A stretch of DNA of 26,595 nt from Saprospiraceae bacterium UBA3362 (GTDB lineage Bacteria > Bacteroidota > Bacteroidia > Chitinophagales > Saprospiraceae). The translations under genes were made by a program, and so were the position numbers. Positions 15,902 to 23,028 of this stretch are shown here, piece by piece. The notes under the pieces were generated by a model. That model did not search any database and was not told the origin of the DNA. It saw nothing but the letters and a program-made list of their open reading frames with translations. Location: the NCBI GenBank assembly GCA_002360455.1, contig DEQQ01000085.1, positions 1 through 26,595 of the forward strand, in the 5' to 3' direction. The first letter of the stretch is position 1. Each line of letters starts with the position of its first letter.

Positions 15902-17443
15902 ATGATTAAGCAACATCTCAGTCAGAAACTACTTCAAAAGCTGTCGCCACAGCAAATTCAGCTCATGAAGCTGCTCCAAATTCCTACTTCTATTCTGGAT
16001 CAACGAATTCAGGAGGAGCTGGAGATCAATCCTGCCCTTGAAGAAGGCGATCATGATGAAGATCCCATGGAGCGTTTTGAGACGGCAGAAGATGATTCGG
16101 CTGCCGACCATGAGCAGGATGACTTCAAAGAAGAGACTGCAGAATCCAACAATGATATAGAATTTGAGGAGTATCTAAACCTGTATATGGATGACGATAC
16201 GGCTTCTTATAAATACAAGTCAGATGATTTTGGTGGAGACCAAGAAGAACAAAGGACTATACCGGTGGCAGTGGAAAGTACATTTCACGACCATTTGGAG
16301 CGTCAGATAGGATTGTTGCAACTTAAAACAGAGGATCAGTACAAGATTGCGCTACAGATTATTGGAAGCATTGACGATGACGGATATCTGAGGCGAGAAC
16401 CGAACGCCATTATTGATGATTTGATCTTTGCTCAAAACATTGATACCAATGAAAAAGAGATCCTTGCTATTTTATTTAAAATTCAACAATTTGATCCTCC
16501 GGGTGTAGGTGCAAGGAATTTAAGGGAATGTCTGATGATTCAGGTCAAGGCCAAACAAAAACCGAGTCTAAAAAAGAGTCAGCTCAAAGTGCTGAAGTTG
16601 TCAGAACTGATATTGGATAAGTACTTTGAAGAATTCACAAAAAAACATTATACCAAACTTCAGAGGTCATTAGGATTAAGTGAATCTCAGCTCAAAGCTT
16701 CTATTGATGAGATATTGAAGTTGAATCCAAAACCATCTTCGGGCTATGTGGATTCTGTTCAGCCTAACAATGTTGTAGGTCATTATATTGTGCCGGATTT
16801 TACAGTGTTGAATCGAGAAGGAGAACTTGAATTGATCCTCAACTCAAGAAATGCTCCGGATTTGCGAGTCAACGACCAATATATGGAAATGTTGAGGACC
16901 TACAAGGATGGCCAAAAAGCAGGAACCAATAATAAAAAGGAAAAAGAGGCTGTTCTTTTCATCAAGCAAAAAATAGAAAGTGCAAAGTGGTTTATAGATG
17001 CCATCAAACAACGACAAGATACGCTTCAACGCACTATGTATGCGATCATGCAATATCAGCATGATTATTTTATGACCGGAGATCAAAAGAAGATAAAGCC
17101 AATGATTCTAAAAGACATTTCTGAGATCACCGGACTCGACATCTCTACGGTTTCCAGAGTAGCCAACAGCAAATTTGTACAAACTGAGTTTGGCACAAAG
17201 CGGCTCAAAGATTTCTTTTCTGAGTCCATTCAGAATGAAGAAGGGGACGAAGTTTCTACACTTGAAGTAAAGAAAATTTTGTCTGAAATGATTTTGGGTG
17301 AAAGCAAGAAAAAACCACTCAGTGACGAAAGGCTTAAGGAGCTTCTATCTAGAAAAGGCTATAATATTGCTCGAAGAACGATTGCAAAGTACAGAGAGCA
17401 GCTTAATATTCCAGTAGCTAGATTGCGAAAGGAACTGGTCTAA
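15902..17443 (+). CDS. rpoN: RNA polymerase sigma-54 factor
   Basis: This is the alternative sigma factor that reads -24/-12 promoters and needs an AAA+ enhancer-binding activator. Its 513 residues show the three regions. Glutamine- and leucine-rich region I is at 1-45 (LSQKLLQKLSPQQIQLMKLLQIP, the activator-responsive part). An acidic region II spans about 48-115. The core-binding and DNA-binding domains follow, with the helix-turn-helix around 398-420 (LKDISEITGLDISTVSRV). The RpoN box ARRTIAKYRE is at 490-499. The ATG at 15902 gives the standard start. No activator gene is near. It is divergent from the aminopeptidase gene, with opposing promoter boxes, and is followed by a repeat-rich gap. 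Confidence 0.97.
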   Translation: MIKQHLSQKLLQKLSPQQIQLMKLLQIPTSILDQRIQEELEINPALEEGDHDEDPMERFETAEDDSAADHEQDDFKEETAESNNDIEFEEYLNLYMDDDTASYKYKSDDFGGDQEEQRTIPVAVESTFHDHLERQIGLLQLKTEDQYKIALQIIGSIDDDGYLRREPNAIIDDLIFAQNIDTNEKEILAILFKIQQFDPPGVGARNLRECLMIQVKAKQKPSLKKSQLKVLKLSELILDKYFEEFTKKHYTKLQRSLGLSESQLKASIDEILKLNPKPSSGYVDSVQPNNVVGHYIVPDFTVLNREGELELILNSRNAPDLRVNDQYMEMLRTYKDGQKAGTNNKKEKEAVLFIKQKIESAKWFIDAIKQRQDTLQRTMYAIMQYQHDYFMTGDQKKIKPMILKDISEITGLDISTVSRVANSKFVQTEFGTKRLKDFFSESIQNEEGDEVSTLEVKKILSEMILGESKKKPLSDERLKELLSRKGYNIARRTIAKYREQLNIPVARLRKELV

Positions 17444-17817
17444 GTCCAAAAGGTATATATAAAAAAACGTAGAAAATACAATAGGTTCTAGTTGTATATA
17501 GAGAAGAAGTCCACTTGAAGTATCCAAGAACAAAAAACTCTACACAAAAATCACGGTTCTTGGGAGAATTAATGAGTAGAGTTTTGGTCCTTACGGCAGC
17601 ACTCTTTATCTAAAAGAGGAGCCTTTTTGCTGCCACATATTAAAAGCCATACTGCAACAGAGTATAGCACATACAATACAGATTAAAAGCATAATGCTGA
17701 AAATGGTTTTGTTTTTGCTTGAATTGGAGCACAATATCGGAAGGTTTCCCAGCGATTTCAAAATTTTTTAAGATGTTTTTTATATATTTTTTTTAGAAAT
17801 ATATTGTTACTTATTTT
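17444..17817. other. Gene-free stretch with several inverted repeats after rpoN
   Basis: There is no credible coding frame here. There is a hairpin ATACAA/TTGTAT (17476-17481 with 17492-17497). An interlocked pair of inverted repeats spans 17524-17585 (listed separately). A two-tier stem-loop lies at 17595-17634: outer GGCAGC/GCTGCC, inner CTCTTT/AAAGAG. None is followed by a convincing T-tract, so a normal rpoN terminator is not evident. The last 60 bases before the next gene are very A/T-rich. Confidence 0.5.
17524..17585 (+). other. Two interlocked perfect inverted repeats (possible pseudoknot or RNA switch)
   Basis: Stem 1 pairs CCAAGAAC (17524-17531) with GTTCTTGG (17556-17563). Stem 2 pairs AAAACTCTAC (17534-17543) with GTAGAGTTTT (17576-17585). 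The 5' arm of stem 2 lies inside the loop of stem 1, and its 3' arm lies outside, so the order is 1-2-1'-2'. As RNA, this could form an H-type pseudoknot with connecting strands of 2, 12 and 12 nt, or two exclusive hairpins. Strand of action is unknown, since inverted repeats pair on either strand. Confidence 0.45.
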
Positions 17818-17847
17818 GTGGCTTATTGTATATCTACACACAATCGT

Positions 17848-18348
17848 ATGGGAGAAATATTGGAGCATTTTAGAGTAAAGCAGAATGGCTTTTCTGAGTT
17901 TAATTTATTGGATTTGGATGCCCAGACTTTGGGCAAACTTAAGCTAATGCGGGCTTTACAACTATCAGGAAGCATAAGCATTGCTAACTCAGTTTATAGA
18001 ATTGAGTCAATAAGTTTATGGTCGTCTCGATTTGAGATTAAATCTGAAGAATCCAAACTTGGAGAAATCAAGTTTAACTGGAAGGGGGAAGCTATTATAG
18101 AATTCAAAGACTACCCGGAACTGGTTTTCAAACACTTTTCCTTGTGGGATTCAAGTTTCAAACTGATGGATAAAAATGGCCAGTTGGTATGCTTTTTTAA
18201 ACCCAAAATAATATGGAGTTCAATGAATTATGAAATTGAAATCGCTCACCATCCTTGGGTTCTCCCCTTTGAAGAAAAGGAATTGATCTTCCTTATACTC
18301 ACCTTTGTTTACGCATATCAGTCCCAAATGTCCTCCAACGTAGGGTAA
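17848..18348 (+). CDS. Uncharacterised small soluble protein
   Basis: I do not recognise this protein. From the ATG at 17848 it has 166 residues; an in-frame GTG at 17818 would add ten. It has no signal peptide or membrane helix. The pattern is alternating beta strands with short turns (FEIKSEESKLGEIKFNWKG, then FKLMDKNGQLVCFFKPK), and the closing segment is hydrophobic with VLPFEEKELIFLILTFVYAYQ. The repeated 'strand, acidic-Gly turn, strand' layout recalls tubby/LURP-one-like barrels, but this is only an impression. It stands alone between the rpoN gap and a plus-strand terminator at 18492-18513, which supports it being a real transcription unit. Confidence 0.6.
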   Translation: MGEILEHFRVKQNGFSEFNLLDLDAQTLGKLKLMRALQLSGSISIANSVYRIESISLWSSRFEIKSEESKLGEIKFNWKGEAIIEFKDYPELVFKHFSLWDSSFKLMDKNGQLVCFFKPKIIWSSMNYEIEIAHHPWVLPFEEKELIFLILTFVYAYQSQMSSNVG

Positions 18349-18435
18349 AAATTGATCATGCATGTACCAAAATAAAGAGAGACTGAACATGCAAATCACA
18401 GTCCATAAGTGAATCATTTGAAGGAAGAGCAATAA

Positions 18436-18483
18436 AAACCCGAAATTAGGATTAATTGTGAATAAAATCCGTATTTCGGGTTT
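18436..18483 (-). terminator. Hairpin, probable terminator of the macro-domain gene
   Basis: An 11-bp perfect inverted repeat, AAACCCGAAAT (18436-18446) with ATTTCGGGTTT (18473-18483), encloses a second 4-bp stem GGAT/ATCC. Read on the minus strand it ends in a TTTTT run. It lies about 80 nt past the stop of the macro-domain gene. Confidence 0.6.
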
Positions 18484-18491
18484 CAAAATCT

Positions 18492-18513
18492 ATGGCCTTA
18501 TTGGCCATTTTTT
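18492..18513 (+). terminator. Intrinsic terminator of the uncharacterised gene at 17848
   Basis: The 6-bp stem ATGGCC/GGCCAT (18492-18497 with 18503-18508) has a TTATT loop and is followed directly by TTTTT. It lies 144 nt past the plus-strand stop codon and ends transcription before the convergent macro-domain gene. Confidence 0.6.
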
Positions 18514-18564
18514 CCAAAGGCTAAATCCAAGACTTAATGACTTAGGATTAAGCCATTAGGAGAA

Positions 18565-19047
18565 TTATTCTGCAGCTTTTTGGCCTTTCACGTAGGTTGA
18601 ATAGATATAAATTGGAATTCCAATATTCTCAAGTTTTTTCTTAATTACTGGAAAAACTTCATTCCAATCCAATTGTCCATATCCTGTTGCCAATTTGGGC
18701 AAAGCCAAACTTGTAATGCCCTCCTCTTTAATCATTTTTTCAAGATTATGAAGGCAAACATTCACATTATGCATTGTTGCGTGACCCGGATGGCCATTCA
18801 ATGTCTTTGCAGGGTCTTGTGTCATCAGATTAAAAATACGCAAATGATCTACCGTACCCCACATCCAAACGTCTCCGGCCTTGGGACCAAAAGTATGGCA
18901 ATAATGCCTAAAATCTTTTGCCATTGCGGGATATTGTTCACGTAAACTAAGTGCTAATCCTCTATCAAAATGGTCGTTGGGCGCAACTCCATGTGCAATT
19001 GCTTGTGCGCCTGTCAATAAAATGTCTCCTGTAACTTCTTTGATCAT
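18565..19047 (-). CDS. Macro-domain protein (ADP-ribose binding / possible hydrolase)
   Basis: This single-domain cytosolic protein of 160 residues belongs to the macro-domain fold that binds ADP-ribose and in some branches removes it from proteins or DNA. Visible motifs are VTGDIL (5-10, adenine pocket), the AIAHGVAPNDHFDRGLA loop (16-32), and LPKLATGYGQLDWNEV (116-131). The last resembles the LPxxGxGxxxLxW motif of the TARG1/DarG branch, although here it has ATGYG. Proteins of that type are often antitoxins to DarT-like ADP-ribosyltransferases, but no transferase gene is next to it. The ATG at 19047 begins MIKEVTGDIL, as expected. Converging terminators separate it from its left neighbour. 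Enzyme activity is not certain. Confidence 0.82.
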   Translation of the reverse strand: MIKEVTGDILLTGAQAIAHGVAPNDHFDRGLALSLREQYPAMAKDFRHYCHTFGPKAGDVWMWGTVDHLRIFNLMTQDPAKTLNGHPGHATMHNVNVCLHNLEKMIKEEGITSLALPKLATGYGQLDWNEVFPVIKKKLENIGIPIYIYSTYVKGQKAAE

Positions 19048-19279
19048 ATTTTTTATTTATTAAGTTATTGTTTTCTATAATAAACAACAAAATAAACTGC
19101 TTCTTGATTCCAAAAATGAAGATTAAATATCGACAAAATGAAAAAGCGATAGATTTGCTATTTTACAAAGCATTGATTCAAAAATAATTAGAAAAAAAAG
19201 AAGTCATTTTCATCAGAATAATTTCTTGTCTAAGTGCAAATCCCAGATTGAATATTAATAAAATGATACTTGGGTCTAA

Positions 19280-21106
19280 TCAGGGTTTCCAAATATTATT
19301 TTCCCGATCCACATCAATAGTCATTACATCAGGATCAATACTTATTTCCTTGATTTGATCTTTGGAAAAAGGCAGCAATACCTGGTAATCAGGATTCACC
19401 CAATTCCAAGCTTTTAATACCTTAATTTCTTTGGAAAAGTCTTGAGAAATATTTCTCATAAGATCCAATGGAATAAAATATTGGTATACTTTATCTTTAT
19501 TATCAATGACTCTCAATTGAATTGGCATTGGGAATGTTCCGATTCTTTTTAAATCCAATACAGCCAGAGTTTTTAGTGTATCTCGAGGTTCTCCGAGGGA
19601 ATAATCCACTTGGTCTGTTGTGTACACCCAATAATCTCTAAACCAATCCAACTCCACATTAGAAGTTTTCTCCATGACTCTAAAAAAGTCATTGGCATCA
19701 GGATGTTTATATCTCCAGGCATAATAATAATTCAATAAACCTTTGGATACGGATTCTTTTCCTAAAATATACTCAAGCTCGAGAATGGTGAGACTTCCCT
19801 TGGTATAGGCTGCCAGTCCATAGGCTCTGTTGGATTTGAAATGATCTGCATGGACAGAAAGAGGTTCGTCTCCGATATTGGTACAAAAATTCACCCATTG
19901 GATTACACTTTCTTGAAATGGGAATTCATCATATTTCAATCCATCGATCAAATTTTTCTGCGCCAAATAATTCATGGTTATAGCCTCTGCGTAACTTGTA
20001 AATCCCTCATCCATCCAAGCATATTTAGATTCATTGGTGGCCAACATCATTTGATACCAAGAATGCATCCACTCGTGAATAGAAACACCAACCAAACTAT
20101 GCAATGATCTATTTCCCGTGATCAATGTCGCCATGGGATATTCCATTCCGCCGTCACCTCCTTGAATAAAGGAATAAGTTGGATAAGTATACGGGCCAAA
20201 ATGTTGTTCCATGAATCGAAGTGCAGTATCCATAATTGCAGGAAGTTTTTTCCATTGATCAGCATATTTCTCTTTGGCCTGATAATAAAACTGGAGAGTC
20301 CGTCCATCCGCCAAAGAATAGACATCTCTGGTATAATCCGGGTCGGCCGCCCAAACAAAATCATGCACATTTTTTGCTTCGAAAATCCATTCTTTAGCTT
20401 TTCCGGGTTTGGAAGATTTAGATTCACAATTCACATCACCACTATTGCTTTGCACTCCGGTCGCCGCAACACAATACCTCGGATCCATTTTAATGTTCAC
20501 TTTATAATTACCCCAAATGCCATAAAATTCTCTTCCTATATAGGGATCAGCATGCCAACCTTCTTTGTCATAGTTGCAAAGTTTGAGATACCATTGAGCC
20601 ATAGAATAATCAATTCCCTCAGAGTTGTTTCTGCCGTTCCTTCTGATCTGAATTGGGATTTGAGATTTGTATTGGAGTTGAAGATTTTTGGAAGAATGAG
20701 GTAAAATAACTTGATCAAGGAAAACATGAACAATGGTTCCTTCAACATTAAAATCCAATTTTTTATTTTCTGATTTGATCCAATGAATTTCATGAAAACC
20801 GATTTCCGAAGATGTAAGTGCCCTAATTCTTTTTCCCACTCTGCGATCAGGATCGGCAATAGTGTGGCTGCGAATATCCATGTCACTATAAGGTTGAAAT
20901 GCATTAAGAAAGGCATGGAAAAATAATTCTTTGAGTGTATCCGGGCTGTTGTTGTGAAAGATCATTTTTTGATCTATTTCATATTGATGTTTCTCGGTAT
21001 CAAAATCAACATCAATAACATATTCTACACCCTGTTGCCAATAACAATCTTGAGCAGAAGCCATTGTGCAAAAACAAGCTAAAAAAAGAATGCAAAGTTT
21101 ATTCAT
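19280..21106 (-). CDS. Secreted M1 family metallopeptidase (aminopeptidase N-like)
   Basis: This zinc aminopeptidase is exported to the periplasm or beyond: residues 1-18 form a signal peptide (MNKLCILFLACFCTMASA, cut before QD). Its 608 residues hold the N-terminal beta-sandwich (about 20-240) and the thermolysin-like catalytic domain. The zinc site is HEWMH (His344, Glu345, His348) with the third ligand Glu367 18 residues on, in WMDEGFTSYAE. The substrate-amine motif GxMEN is GGMEYP (319-324), a variant with Tyr instead of Asn that is common in Bacteroidota members. It lacks the long C-terminal helical domain of E. coli PepN. It is probably monocistronic and helps digest extracellular peptides. 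Confidence 0.92.
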   Translation of the reverse strand: MNKLCILFLACFCTMASAQDCYWQQGVEYVIDVDFDTEKHQYEIDQKMIFHNNSPDTLKELFFHAFLNAFQPYSDMDIRSHTIADPDRRVGKRIRALTSSEIGFHEIHWIKSENKKLDFNVEGTIVHVFLDQVILPHSSKNLQLQYKSQIPIQIRRNGRNNSEGIDYSMAQWYLKLCNYDKEGWHADPYIGREFYGIWGNYKVNIKMDPRYCVAATGVQSNSGDVNCESKSSKPGKAKEWIFEAKNVHDFVWAADPDYTRDVYSLADGRTLQFYYQAKEKYADQWKKLPAIMDTALRFMEQHFGPYTYPTYSFIQGGDGGMEYPMATLITGNRSLHSLVGVSIHEWMHSWYQMMLATNESKYAWMDEGFTSYAEAITMNYLAQKNLIDGLKYDEFPFQESVIQWVNFCTNIGDEPLSVHADHFKSNRAYGLAAYTKGSLTILELEYILGKESVSKGLLNYYYAWRYKHPDANDFFRVMEKTSNVELDWFRDYWVYTTDQVDYSLGEPRDTLKTLAVLDLKRIGTFPMPIQLRVIDNKDKVYQYFIPLDLMRNISQDFSKEIKVLKAWNWVNPDYQVLLPFSKDQIKEISIDPDVMTIDVDRENNIWKP

Positions 21107-21549
21107 GTATTTTTAAATAATTGTTCTAAGGGATATAAAGGTAAAATAAATTGTTAGATTAATCGATAAAGAATGTTGGCCTGAATTAGAATTTATTATA
21201 AGCAGCAAACCCTAGAGTTTTATTATACCGGAGTTGAATTGGAATTGCTCGGAGAGTTTGAACCTTGATACAAAAAAACCAATAGAGTCGGTGGACGATC
21301 AGAATCAAAACAGATACAACTCTCCTTATGAAGTATCCCTTTCAATTGGAGGGAGTATTCTCACGTAATAGAATAAAAACAAACTAATCCCTTATGATAA
21401 GTAATGATTTCAATTGTATTTCCAAATTGGCTAAACCAAATAATGTTAAGTGGCCTATGGATCAAAGCTCAAAAAAATCAGCCAATAGTAACATGATAGT
21501 TCTTTTTTACTGTATGTTTGTGGAGTTTTAATTATAAAAACTGAGATCA
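21107..21549. other. Gene-free stretch between the M1 peptidase and DUF6580 genes
   Basis: No coding frame stands out. An 8-bp inverted repeat, GGAGAGTT (21251-21258) with AACTCTCC (21318-21325), encloses about 60 nt. Shorter repeats (GATAC/GTATC around 21313-21336, TCCCT/AGGGA around 21335-21354) overlap its right arm. I looked for a cobalamin riboswitch box because DUF6580 proteins look transporter-like, and found none. Confidence 0.4.
21513..21520 (+). promoter_or_regulatory. -7 promoter box of the DUF6580 gene
   Basis: TATGTTTG matches TAnnTTTG and lies 29 nt before the ATG at 21550, leaving a leader of about 23 nt. No clear -33 TTTG is seen at the right distance. Confidence 0.5.
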
Positions 21550-22107
21550 ATGAATTCTAATAAGAGAATTTTACTGTTGTCGGGTCTGTTTATTTTGGTT
21601 TTTCTGAGTAGGCTTATTCCCCATCAACCCAATTTTATAGCCATGTCTGCAGGAATCATTTTTTCTGCCGGTATATTGGGCTTGCCGGGATTACTGAGCT
21701 GTATTTTAGCTTATTTTTCAGCAGATCTTATTGTAAATCATGTGATTTATGGTCTACCGGTTTCTCCCAATCAATATGTGACTTCTTTTGTTTTTGTATA
21801 TTCCTGCTATATGATCAATTATTTAATATTGAGAAATCAATATAGACGCAAAGAAATTGGAGCCTTGAGCATCGCCCAAATGAGCCTTTTGAGCAGCATT
21901 CTTTTTTTTGTAGTAAGCAATTTTGGAGTTTGGATCAACGATGCCCTCTATCCCAAAACCCTCACAGGTTTGATCAGCTGTTATACAATGGCTATCCCTT
22001 TCTTTTCTTATGAATTGGCAGGGACCTTATTCTTTAGCTGTGTCATTTTTGGAAGCTATTTTTTGGTTACAAGAAACCGGAATAGTATAAATCTCCAACA
22101 AATTTGA
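21550..22107 (+). CDS. DUF6580 family putative membrane transport protein
   Basis: This inner-membrane protein of 185 residues has about five helices. The first helix ends in SRLIPHQPNF, followed by a Gly/Ala-rich helix (SAGIIFSAGILGLPG). Toward the end it has VVSNFGVWINDALYPKTLTGLISCY and IPFFSYELAGTLFFSCVIFG. The RLxPHxPNF...NFGVW...YPxTxxGLxxCYxxAxPFF pattern matches DUF6580, which resembles ECF-type substrate-binding (S) components. The substrate is unknown and no ECF ATPases are nearby. The stop codon overlaps the TTG start of a short DUF5522 gene, so the two are translationally coupled. Confidence 0.8.
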   Translation: MNSNKRILLLSGLFILVFLSRLIPHQPNFIAMSAGIIFSAGILGLPGLLSCILAYFSADLIVNHVIYGLPVSPNQYVTSFVFVYSCYMINYLILRNQYRRKEIGALSIAQMSLLSSILFFVVSNFGVWINDALYPKTLTGLISCYTMAIPFFSYELAGTLFFSCVIFGSYFLVTRNRNSINLQQI

Positions 22108-22274
22108 ATTTAGATTCCTTAGATAAGCCTTTGGAAGAGGGTCTTGATTACTATAGAGAAGGGCAGTTCATAGTATTTACAGAACACTATCTTATAAAAC
22201 GAAATTATTGCTGCAACTCCTCATGCAGGCATTGTCCCTATAAGAAAAAAGGGTCAGGAAATGGCCAAGATTAA
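22104..22274 (+). CDS. Short DUF5522 family cysteine-rich protein
   Basis: A 56-residue frame begins with TTG at 22104, overlapping the DUF6580 stop as TTGA, and ends with TAA at 22272-22274. Its core reads EGLDYYREGQFIVFTEHYL, then IKRNYCCNSSCRHCPY. This fits the DUF5522 pattern (YYxExGxxVFTxxYHLxRGYCCxxxCRHCPY), a family of small Bacteroidota and proteobacterial proteins without known function. The CCxxxCxxC cluster (Cys36, 37, 41, 44) could bind zinc or a cluster, which is an inference. The His of the HL pair appears as Tyr-Leu, with a His just before it. No ATG is in frame upstream within the gap. Coupling to DUF6580 suggests a shared role. Confidence 0.8.
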   Translation: MNLDSLDKPLEEGLDYYREGQFIVFTEHYLIKRNYCCNSSCRHCPYKKKGSGNGQD

Positions 22275-22402
22275 CTTGAGTCCTTTTTAAGTTTTATCGC
22301 AATTTTGCCGGTTTAGCCCTTGAAATGCTCGTTTTAGGCTATGTTTTCATGTCAAATAAAAATTAATTATATATAAAATTATAAAATTTGTTAATTAATT
22401 TC

Positions 22403-22410
22403 TAACTTTG
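22403..22410 (+). promoter_or_regulatory. -7 promoter box of the outer-membrane barrel gene
   Basis: TAACTTTG matches TAnnTTTG exactly and lies 25 nt before the ATG at 22436. The upstream 60 bases are almost pure A/T, which favours strong transcription. A TTTG at 22387-22390 is too close to serve as the -33 box. Confidence 0.6.
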
Positions 22411-22435
22411 GCATTCACATCAAAACATTTAACCA

Positions 22436-22966
22436 ATGAAAAAATTAACTATTATTCTGATTGCACTTTGTTTTAGCACCTTTGGCTTTAGCCAAATGAG
22501 TAATTTTGTAGGAGGTGAGCTTGGATTTAGTTCTAATGACGCTCAGTCCAATTTTTCATTCGTACCTCAATACGGTAGAATTCTGAATGAAAAGATGGTT
22601 GTTGTGGTAGGATTAGGCTTGCGAAATAGTACAGTCAAAGTTCCTACTGAAGTAAAATCATCCGGGTTTGCTCTTGGAGCAGAATTAAGATACGGATGGA
22701 AGTCCGGAGATCATCTTTTTGTGTTTTTAGCGCCGGGTGTTGATTTTATTAGTACCAAAATCAAAGATGCCAAAGACGCAACCAATAGTTTCAATATCGG
22801 AATCAGACCGGGATTGACATACGTGATGTCTGACCATTGGACTGCAACAGCAAAATATGGATACCTCGGATACACTTCAGTGTCAACAGGCGGTGCTTCC
22901 AGTGGAAATTTTGGCTTGGATATCAACACCAATTCCCTATTATTGGGTATCAACTACCACTTTTAA
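22436..22966 (+). CDS. Outer-membrane beta-barrel protein (OmpX/porin-like family)
   Basis: This is a small outer-membrane protein of 176 residues. A signal peptide (about residues 1-19, MKKLTIILIALCFSTFGFS) is followed by eight short alternating beta strands with glycine turns, for example VGGELGFSSNDAQSN, SFVPQYGRILNEKMVVVVGLGL, FALGAELRYGWKSGDHLFVFLAPG, and TATAKYGYLGYTS. The chain ends in aromatic Phe (LLLGINYHF), the usual signal for barrel insertion by BAM. The pattern is that of the 'outer membrane protein beta-barrel' family (PF13505/PF13568). Its ligand or role is unknown. A good promoter box precedes it and a strong terminator follows, so it is monocistronic. Confidence 0.88.
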   Translation: MKKLTIILIALCFSTFGFSQMSNFVGGELGFSSNDAQSNFSFVPQYGRILNEKMVVVVGLGLRNSTVKVPTEVKSSGFALGAELRYGWKSGDHLFVFLAPGVDFISTKIKDAKDATNSFNIGIRPGLTYVMSDHWTATAKYGYLGYTSVSTGGASSGNFGLDINTNSLLLGINYHF

Positions 22967-22994
22967 TAAATTATAGAAACCCCAATAAACCAAT

Positions 22995-23028
22995 GGCGGC
23001 AGAAGAGGCTCTTTTGTCGCCTTTTTTT
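22995..23028 (+). terminator. Intrinsic terminator of the barrel gene
   Basis: A 10-bp stem (GGCGGCAGAA, 22995-23004, with TTTTGTCGCC, 23012-23021, two G-U pairs) has a 7-nt loop and is followed by seven T. It lies 29 nt past the stop codon and reaches the end of the convergent thiolase gene. Confidence 0.85.

Noticed and set aside
19115..19186. Short frame of 23 codons starting ATGAAGATTAAATATCG in the gap upstream of the macro-domain gene
   Set aside because: It is very short, has no recognisable pattern, and sits in A-rich DNA where such frames are expected by chance.
20162..20704. Long open frame on the plus strand inside the M1 peptidase gene
   Set aside because: It lies opposite a clear, motif-complete peptidase and its translation has no family character, so it is an antisense shadow.
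21107..21549. Cobalamin or other riboswitch upstream of the DUF6580 gene
   Set aside because: No B12-box-like sequence is present, and the likely promoter at 21513 leaves only a short leader.
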